From Prosthecobacter dejongeii (lineage in GTDB: Bacteria; Verrucomicrobiota; Verrucomicrobiia; Verrucomicrobiales; Verrucomicrobiaceae): a stretch of DNA of 64,000 nt. The translations under genes and the position numbers were made by a program. Below the pieces are notes generated by a model, which saw nothing but the letters and a program-made list of their open reading frames with translations, did no database searches and was not told where the DNA came from. Positions 52,812-61,100 of the stretch are shown one piece after another (the stretch's first letter is position 1; every line of letters begins with the position of its first letter). The stretch is from positions 310,001 through 374,000 of the forward strand of contig NZ_JACHIF010000005.1 of the NCBI RefSeq assembly GCF_014203045.1, in the 5' to 3' direction.

Positions 52812-52842
52812 AAGGCTGTCTGTCTGCAGGCAGCCTTTTTGT
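52812..52842 (+). terminator. Rho-independent terminator of rpsU
   Basis: AAGGCTGTCTG (52812-52822) / CAGGCAGCCTT (52827-52837), one G-U pair, 4-nt loop, followed by TTTTTGTTTTTTT. Confidence 0.85.
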
Positions 52843-53342
52843 TTTTTTGGGTGGAGCCGGGGTGTAGAACAGAGGGTGGTGTGGGGGTGTCGCGACTTTC
52901 GCGGGGCTGGCGTGGGAGGTCCATGGGATGTGGGGCCTGAGGGTGGACGCGGGTGGTGTGAAGGAACGAAGGTTTCTCGCGCCCCTCCAGGGCGCAGAGG
53001 GTGGTGAGGCGTTTTGTCGTGAGGTGTGGGTCCGGGGGTTCCCGCTCGCCAAGCCTCGCTGCACCCCCGGCTGCTCTTCTTTCGCCCCTCCGGGGCGGGG
53101 GGGTAGTTCACCAGTGGGCAGACGCTGGGGCTGATCCACAGCGACTCCACGGCGGGGGAGGTGCAAGGAGGTAGGTAGGGCGCAGGGTCCCCATGCGCAG
53201 CGGGGCAACGGCCTCGTCCGCAAGTACCGTATCCATCACTCTCCGAGTGATGCGTCCGCCCCAGACAGGCCTCGTCTGCTCTCTTCTCGCGCGCTTTCGG
53301 GGCGGGGGAAGTCACGGGATGAACCCCTTTTCAAAGGATGCA

Positions 53343-53660
53343 TTCGCCCCTCTCCTCCCCCGATGCCGGAGGCATCGCAGCGGGTAGCCAGCGGTAAGTG
53401 AGTCCCGCTTGCGGGACGAGCGCACCCCTGGTTGGGCAAAGACGTTGCCCCACCCAAGGTCGCATCCTGGAGGGATGCCAGCGGCGTGCCCACGGTCTAA
53501 CATCTCTGGGGTGAATTGGGGGTGCAAGCGGCCTTTCTCGCGCCCCTCCAGGGCGCAGCATTGGGTGACGCGTTGTTGGTTAGGCGGGGGTCCGGGGGTT
53601 TCGCTTGTGCCTCGCTCCACCCCCGGCTGCTCTTCTTTCGCCCCTCCGGGGCGGGGGCGG
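53343..53660 (+). repeat. 300-bp composite repeat unit, copy 3
   Basis: Same module order B, C, D, E as 35752-36052 and same orientation, with insertions and substitutions in the linkers. Confidence 0.8.
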
Positions 53661-53902
53661 TGCAAGGGGGCGGATGGGCGTGTTTTGGGGCAGACGCATC
53701 ACTCGGAGAGTGATGGATACTGTACTGCCAGGGGACGGGCGGGCTCAAGGAGTGAGGCCATCCTGGCCTCAGCGGACGGGCTTCGATATGTGAGTTCCGC
53801 GAGGACGTGAAGCTCGGCGCGCGAGATCCCGCAGTCGCGGGACAAGGCGCATGTGCGCTCCGGGGCGGACGCATCACTCGGAGAGTGATGGATACTGTAC
53901 CT

Positions 53903-54136
53903 GCGCCCTGGAGGGGCGCGAGAAGGGGGCTCGGACCGAGACGCCCGCCCCTCCACTCCTACGACATCGCAGGCCCGCAGACGGAGCGCGAATATGCTAT
54001 TCGCCTGACTTTCCTAGTGCGCGGGGACCTCTCTCTCACCGTCGTTCGCCACACCTGCTCCCGCATCCAGGGCTCGTTCGGAAGAGGGGGCGGATCATCC
54101 TCTTTGGGGCGGATGGCATCACTCGGAGAGGGATGA
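53903..54136 (+). repeat. 230-bp composite repeat unit, direct copy
   Basis: D, G and a terminal degenerate A in the order seen inverted at 45176-45414. It contains TCGGACCGAGACGCC and AGACGGAGCGCGAATAT. Confidence 0.75.
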
Positions 54137-54229
54137 AAACCGGGCGGCGGGCTTGCGGGGCTGGGGGAAATGCTTGGGGTGGGTGGGGGCGTTATGTATT
54201 TAGGGCTGCGGGCGGTGCGTAGTGCGGAA

Positions 54230-54249
54230 TGGGGGCGGGTGGGGGAGGG
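54230..54249 (+). other. G-quadruplex-capable run upstream of the prepilin gene
   Basis: Four G-runs (5, 3, 5 and 4) separated by single C, T and A. Further G-rich stretches with TGGG/GGGG surround it (54160-54190 and 54255-54300). It lies 310 nt before the prepilin-like ATG. Confidence 0.5.
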
Positions 54250-54475
54250 GCAGGCGGGGAGAAAAAGGCTGTTTCGGGGGTGGGGAGGGGGATGTTTGGC
54301 GAATTTAACGGCCGGGGGAGGGGGCATCTCCGAATTAGCTGCCACGTTACAGGAAAGGCGTAAAAAGGGCTGTTTTGGCCCTGAAATCCCCAGGTAGCGT
54401 GTGTTTTTACGCATTTTGCAATGAAATCTCAACAGTGGCGAGCTTCCAACCTTCGGTATTTACCATGTATTTGAA

Positions 54476-54505
54476 TTGACGCTACAGGCCCCCTTCCGCT
54501 ATTCT
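54476..54505 (+). promoter_or_regulatory. Promoter candidate of the prepilin-like gene
   Basis: TTGACG (54476-54481), 18-nt spacer, TATTCT (54500-54505), 53 nt upstream of the ATG. Confidence 0.5.
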
Positions 54506-54558
54506 GAATAAAATCCCGGAAAATCGGTCCTAAATAATACCTGGAGTCTCTCCCTGCC

Positions 54559-55083
54559 ATGAACACCTCCCTCTCCCTCCCTCTGCACAAGTCTTCCCGA
54601 AGTGGTTTCTCTTTGGTGGAAGTGGTGATGGCGGTGGGCATCATGGCTTTGGGAGTGGTGACGATCCTGGGCCTGCTGCCGCACGGGCTGAAGATGACGA
54701 GCCAGACGGCGAATGAGCAGGCGGAGACGCGCATTGTGGATTTCCTGGTCGGAGAGCTTCAGTCCACGAACTGGACGACCGTTGATGCGACGCCGACGCA
54801 GACGCGTTACTTTGATGATCAGGGCCTGGAACTGGACCAGACCAATCCGGATTTTGGCATTTTGCTCACCTACGTGGTGCAGGTGAACGTTCCCGAGTAC
54901 GACGTGCGGCTGCCGAACAATGACGGCAACATGGTGGCCAATCAGAATCTGCGCCGGGTGATCATCAAGATGATCGCTGCACCGCTGAGAGATTTTAATT
55001 TTGATAACCCGACTTCTGCCGTGCCGATCAAAATCTTCACGCAGTCCATCGCCAACATGGGGATAGCCCACAATCTGCCTTGA
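54559..55083 (+). CDS. Prepilin-like protein, resembles Verru_Chthon cassette protein B
   Basis: 174 residues. Prepilin N-terminus: SGFSLVEVVMAVGIMALGVVTILGLLPHGLKM has the Gly/Phe cleavage site, the Glu at +5 and a hydrophobic helix, so it is processed by a prepilin peptidase and inserted in the inner membrane as a type IV pilin/pseudopilin-like subunit. The length and the 'GLLPHGLK' end fit the Verru_Chthon cassette B family, which in some verrucomicrobia sits with three sister genes and a giant repeat protein. The sister genes A, C and D are not visible here. It lies 74 nt before the giant autotransporter-type protein, probably one transcript. Confidence 0.78.
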   Translation: MNTSLSLPLHKSSRSGFSLVEVVMAVGIMALGVVTILGLLPHGLKMTSQTANEQAETRIVDFLVGELQSTNWTTVDATPTQTRYFDDQGLELDQTNPDFGILLTYVVQVNVPEYDVRLPNNDGNMVANQNLRRVIIKMIAAPLRDFNFDNPTSAVPIKIFTQSIANMGIAHNLP

Positions 55084-55157
55084 TGTTTTCCCCTTCGCTG
55101 GGCCGCCGCGCGCGGAATGACTGTTTTTCCAACCTTTTAGATTTCCCCCCCCAACCT

Positions 55158-58100
55158 ATGAAAACCAACTCTGCATCCCCTGGCGTTTTCCGCAAGGCCT
55201 TGAGGCTGAGCTCGGCACTGAGCCTGCTGGTCGCGACTCCGGGACTCGTCCTGGGACAGACGGTGCCGCCCTTCACTCTGAAGAGTTTGGATGGGTTTTC
55301 GACGCTGAATGCCAACGGCAGTTGGGTCAGTCCCGCGAGCAACTTTCACCAGACCTTTGCGATCAATGCGACGGCGACAGCGACGCGCGCGACGACTGGG
55401 GTGAATGCCAACCGGATCACTGCGATCGCCCTCACCAGCCGCGGTGCAGGCTACACTTCCGTGCCGACGGTGATCATCGGCCGTGGGACGGGGGACACCA
55501 CCGGTACTGGCGCGACAGCGGTGGCTACCATCACTCCTGAAGGACATGTGGACACAGTGACGCTCACCAACATGGGGTCTAACTACACGGCGACGCCCAC
55601 AGTGACCATCAGCCCGACTTTTGGTGGCTCCGGCTCGACGGTGCATTTCAATGCGGACATCACGGCAAACCGTATTTTGACGTTGGATGGGAACCGCACG
55701 GTGGGGACGATGTTTCTGGGAGATCTCAGCAACGGTAGTTCCTACACGATCGCTCAGGGTACTGAGGGCAGCCTGATCTTTGACAACGATGGCAATGGCG
55801 GTGGGGCGTTTTTGAATCGCTTCAACGGCGTGACGACGGATGTTATCAGTGCGCCTGTACGCCTCGATGATTGGCTGAATTTCCGCGCGACAACAGGCCG
55901 CCTGACGATCAGCGGGGCGATCTCTGGGAATGGCAATGCGATCACGAGTTATGGCAACGGCATCCTGTCTCTGACGGGCAATAACTCGCAGGCGAATACG
56001 GGATCGAAGTTTGACCTGAGACTGTGGAACCGTGGCACGACGAATACGGGGGCGCAGGTGGAACTGGGAGCCACGGCGGGCAATGCGGTGGGTGGGAATA
56101 TTTACATCGGCAATGCCACACTGGGGACTTCGGGCCATGCGGTGCTGCAACTGCTGGCGGGGCGTTCGCACCTGGACCAGATCAGCAATGATGCGACGCT
56201 GACGTTTGACAGCTTCTCGGGCAGTGGTCGTAACAATTACTTCAAGCTGCTGGGTGGCAGTGAGACGGTGGGCCGCATCCTGGACCTGGGCAGCCTGGCG
56301 GTGATTGAGAACCGTGAGTCGGAGACCATCGGCACCGCGGCGACACTGACTTTGTCTAGCAATGCGGACTCTTATGTGACGGGTTTCATCCGTGATAACA
56401 GCGGGAATAACCTTCAGCAGGCGGATCAATTGGGATCTCCTGGGGCGAACGCTTTGGCCATCGTGAAACAGGGGACGGGGGAGATGACTCTCCAGGGTGG
56501 GAACATCATCTTCACGGGTGGCCTGACGGTGAGTGGTGGCACGACGATCCTGCGCCAGGCGACGAACTTCCGCAGTGATGTGGTGAACAATGGCACCCTG
56601 GTTTTTGACAACACGGGGACATGGAACTTTACGAAGACCTTCACGGACCCGGATGGTGCGGGTTCGAATGCTCAGTTGGCTCCAGCGCAGAAGAACCTTC
56701 TGATTTCTGGCAGCGGCAATGTGGTGAAGGACGGCACGGGCATCCTGAATTTGGGTGCTTCGGCGACGGAAAATCACAGCATCGGCGGTTCACTGACGGT
56801 GAACAATGGCACGCTGAACCTGGCCGGCGGCGGGGCAGGGCTTGGCAGCGTGATTGGTGGGGCTTTGTTGGTGAATGGGGACTCGGGCCTGAACCGCAAT
56901 GTGGGCTTGCAGGGTCGTACTTCCATTGATGGCGGCATCCGGGCGACGGGGCGGTACAATGCCGCAGGCAGTACCTTGTCCGTCGGTGGCACGGTGCTCA
57001 CGCAGGGAGACCAGCTTTCTTCCACTTGGCAGGATGGTCTGTCCACGATCACGGGGGACATCAATCTCCAGTACATGAACATGCGTGTGGAGAGCAGCTT
57101 TAACATCAATAAAACCAGCAGCGCGGCGACGAGCTCTGGCAATACGGTGACGGTGACTCAGAGTGCCTCCCTCGTGGTGGGCATGCGGGTGACGGGCAAT
57201 GGTGTGCCGGCGGATACGGTGGTGACGGCGATTGACCCCGTGACACGGGTGGTGACGCTGAGCAAGTCGGCGTCCGTCCCTGGAAATACGACCCTGAACT
57301 TCGCTTACTCAACCAACACGGATGGGGTGATCAATGAGTTCACCACCTCCCTGGCCACGGCGGCGACGACGATGGCGCAGAACAGCAGCACGCTGAATGT
57401 GGGCTCCTCCCCAGCGGCGGCGGGGCTGAAGGTGGGCATGCGCATCAGCCACCCGAACCTGCCTGCAGGCACGACGATTTTGGCCATCAATGAGGCTTTG
57501 GGTCAGGTGACATTGAGCAATCCCGCCTCAGCGGCGATCACGGCCAGCGCCGGTACACCAGTGGCGGTGAATGGGCTGAACAGCATCAATATTTCCGGGC
57601 GGCCAAACGCCATCGGCGTGGCAGCGAACTCGGGGGGTCTTTACCTGAACAACACGCGTTTTTCGAACAATGCGAACCGCATCCCAGACGGCACCACGAT
57701 CAAGCTGAACGGCGGGGTGGTGGAGTTTGTGAATGATGCCTCGGCAAACACGTTCTCTGAGCAGCTCGGGCCTTTGACTTTGGGGTCAGGGCAGGGGCAG
57801 ATCACGTCCTTCCAGGCCCCTGTGGGCAGCACTTCCACACTGCGTTTCGCCTCCCTCACCCGTCAGCCAGGCGGGGTGGTGGAGTTCGCTGGCCGCGAAG
57901 CTACGCTGGGATCCTCGACGGTGAATACGGTGACGGATGCCCTGGGCACGACGACGCGTAACCGCATCTTCTTTAATAGTGGCGTGACGCTGGATGACAA
58001 CATCATCGGCGGCTGGGCCTTCGCGAACAATGAGTTCGTCAAATATGGGGCAAACGGGGTGACGCGTCTGCTGTCCACAGATTACACGAACACGACGGAT

Positions 58101-61100
58101 GCCAACGGTCAGAACACTTGGTTGTTCAATGCGAACGCGAAGTTCCAAGGCACGGCTAGTTTCACCACGATTACGACGAATGCGAGAAGAGCGGTGAACT
58201 CGCTGAGCCTTCAGCCAGATCTTTCGGCCGCAGCGGCAGGGCGTGCGGTTAACCTGGGAACAGGTTTTTTATTGTCGGTCGAGTCCGGTGGTATTCTGGC
58301 CAGCCATGGTGGGCACACGATCAACGGGTCTGACACGGCTTACCTCACCGTGGGCACGCCCAAAAATACTCCTGCAGAGCTGTTTGCCATCACGGGCACG
58401 TTTAACAACACACCGGCCTCTCTGGCCTCTCTGACGATCAGCGCGCCCGTGCGTGACTTTAACCTGGAATTCAACGGCCAGGGCGCAGTGAATGTGGTGA
58501 CGATGCCTGCGGGCAGCAACCAGATGACCATCCCTGCGGGGACGGCCCCGGTGCTGATGGTGGGCATGGAAGTGACGCATGCCAACCTGCCAGCAGGCAC
58601 CGTCATCACGGCGGTGGACCGCAGCCAAACTGGGGTGACGACGATCACGCTCAACAATGCACCGATCTCTGGAGCTCTGGCTGCGGCGACGGCGACGCCC
58701 GTGCGGTTTAATGGCGGCAGCGTGAGTTTTGTGAAAGCTGGGCCTGGCACCGTGGTGATGCACCCCACTTTCCAAAACACCTACACGGGCCGGACGGTGA
58801 TCAACAACGGCATTTTGCGCCTGCGCGCGAATACGAACCTGGGGCCAGCACCCTCCACCTTCAGTGCAGATCACCTCTTGCTCAATGGCGGTACCTTACA
58901 GTTTGGCCGTGATACGGTGACAGGCACCCCTGGGGTGACACTGCCGGACTTTGAGTACACGCTGACGGATGCGAACCGCGGCATCACGTTTGGCAATTCC
59001 GGTGGCCGTTTGGAAGTGGGGCATCAAAACCCCACGCCTTACATCTTGCCTGGAGCAGCCAATAACAACGTCATCCAGGAAGTGAATCTCACCGTCACCA
59101 GCCCCATCCAGGCTACGGGGGTGGTGGAATTGGCTGTGCGTGCGACGCCGACCTTTGATGGCGTGGGCAGCTTTAACACGCTGAATTTGGGGAACAATGC
59201 CTCCACCAACAACTACGGCGGCGGCATCAAGACCGAGGGTGGCTTTGACGGTAACATCAACATCTACGGGAACAACAACGTGAACGGCCTGTTCATGGAA
59301 GGTGCCCGGGTGCAGTTTTATGGGAACAACAATTTCAGCGGGGACATCCGTGTGCTGAGTGGTAACCTGACCCTGAGCGGAAACAACACCTACAACGGCA
59401 CCAACAACTTCTCAGACACCATCACGCTGGGCACGGCGACCTTGACCTTGAGCAGCGCCAACGCGCTGGGCACGGCAGGCTTTAAGGTGATTTTGGGGGA
59501 CAATTCCCGCCTGCGCTTCAATGGCACGAACCAGACGCTGCTAAGCCTGACCGGTGCGGCCAATGCCAGCATCAGCAACGGGTACAGTCCTGCGGAAGGC
59601 ACGTCAGATCCCCAGTTGCCTTCGGTTTTGACGGTTGATCTGCCGATCAATGAGACCTATGCCGGTCTTCTGAACAATGGCGGCAGCAGCGAGCTGCGCC
59701 TGCTGAAAAAAGGCCCAGGACGCCTGTCCTTGACGGGCACGGAGAGTGAGTTTTCTGGGAATGTGACCATCGAAGAAGGCGTGCTGGACATCGCCACCAT
59801 CAGCTTTGCGGGTGGGCGCTCTTCCTTGGGCACGGGTAGCAATGGGGCGGCGTCTGAGATCGTCATTGATGGCGGCGGGCTGTCCTTCAGCCCACGTGGC
59901 CAGCAGTTTACCAACCGCTCCATCACCATCGGTGAGGGGCCGGATGCGGCGACTTTGGTGGCGAACGGGGTGAACCAGGCGGCACGTGTCATCCTGGGCT
60001 CCTCCTTGATCTTGTTCCCTGGCCAGCCAAATGAGGAAAGCCTGGTCAGTGAAAGAGTGGGCATGCTGGGCAATGGCCCACGCACACTGACCCTGAGCGG
60101 AGTGAACACGGGGGACAATGAGTTCCAGCTCCAGCTTTCGGATAAATCCGCCACGGCAGCGACTTCACTGCTGAAGATCGGCCCCGGGACCTGGGGCGTG
60201 GGCACTGCGGGCGACTTTAGCGGGCAGGTGACGGTACAGGAAGGGGTCTTGGCCGTGCTGGCCAATGGCGCTCTGGGCACACCGGGCATCCCCACCACGG
60301 TCTTGGTCTCTCCGGTCAATAAACTGACCGGGCGGCTGCCCAACGGCACGGAAGTGACCTTCCCCAGAATGTCCACCACCATCTTCCCGCAGGGGATGAA
60401 GGCGAACACCCGGTACTATGTGGTGGAATCTGACAAGCCAAACGGCACCTTCAAAATCGCCACCACTCCGGGTGGGACGGCGGTGAATCTAGTCGCCCTG
60501 ACGAGAATCAACGAAGATTTTGAAGAGGTGCCGATTTTACCCTTCGATGTGACCTACGTGCCGAATGTGCAGGCCGTGGCCTCCACCTATGGGGATGATG
60601 CGACGGATACCTTCACGGGGAATCTCCTGGACGGCAGCGTGGTGAACTTCAGCTTTGGTTTGCTGTATCGCAATCCAGTGACGAACCAGCAGGTCGCCAG
60701 TTCTTTGCCCGGTAATATTTTCGCTGACCGGACCTACTACGTCATCAATGCCACAGGAACCACCTTCCAGGTGGCGCTGGACCCGAACAGCACCACGCCG
60801 GTGCTGCTGACGTCCAATTCCTCGGGCAACATCATCTACACGGCCTCAGGCCCTGGCATCTCCACCTCGGGCGTGAACGTCATCGGGGGTCGCCTGGATC
60901 TGCGCAATGTGGACTACATGCTGAATGAAGAGATCACCTTCCAGGGGGGGGCTCTCTCCATGCCGGCCAATAACCTGGCCACCTGGTCTGGGAATGTGGA
61001 CGTGCAGGCGAATACGACCTTCACCATCGGTGCCAATTCGGAATTCATTCTGGATGGGAACATCCTGGGCGCGCGCGCCATCACCCAGCTTGGGGAAGGA

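Larger units (their letters stand above)
52843..54136. repeat. Palindromic repeat island 6
   Basis: 1.3 kb without a gene. In order: D 52973-52994, E 53029-53100, H 53176-53205, A 53224-53251 (minus), degenerate D 53284-53306, B 53352-53438 (minus orientation relative to 38648), C 53461-53489, D 53533-53557, E 53590-53656, A 53698-53725, F 53743-53777, A 53873-53900, D 53903-53921 (minus), G 53978-54009, degenerate A 54118-54136. Densest region in the window. The downstream 54137-54475 holds no gene. Confidence 0.85.

Noticed and set aside
45013-54136. Many short frames (60-150 residues) in repeat islands, for example 45442-45912 and 53807-54222
   Set aside because: Created by GC-rich palindromes; identical peptide fragments recur wherever the same repeat recurs.
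55137-56777. 546-residue Arg-rich minus-strand frame over the giant protein gene
   Set aside because: Antisense to an intact signal peptide and beta-repeat frame that stays open for almost 9 kb; Arg/His-rich shadow of Thr/Gly/Asn codons.
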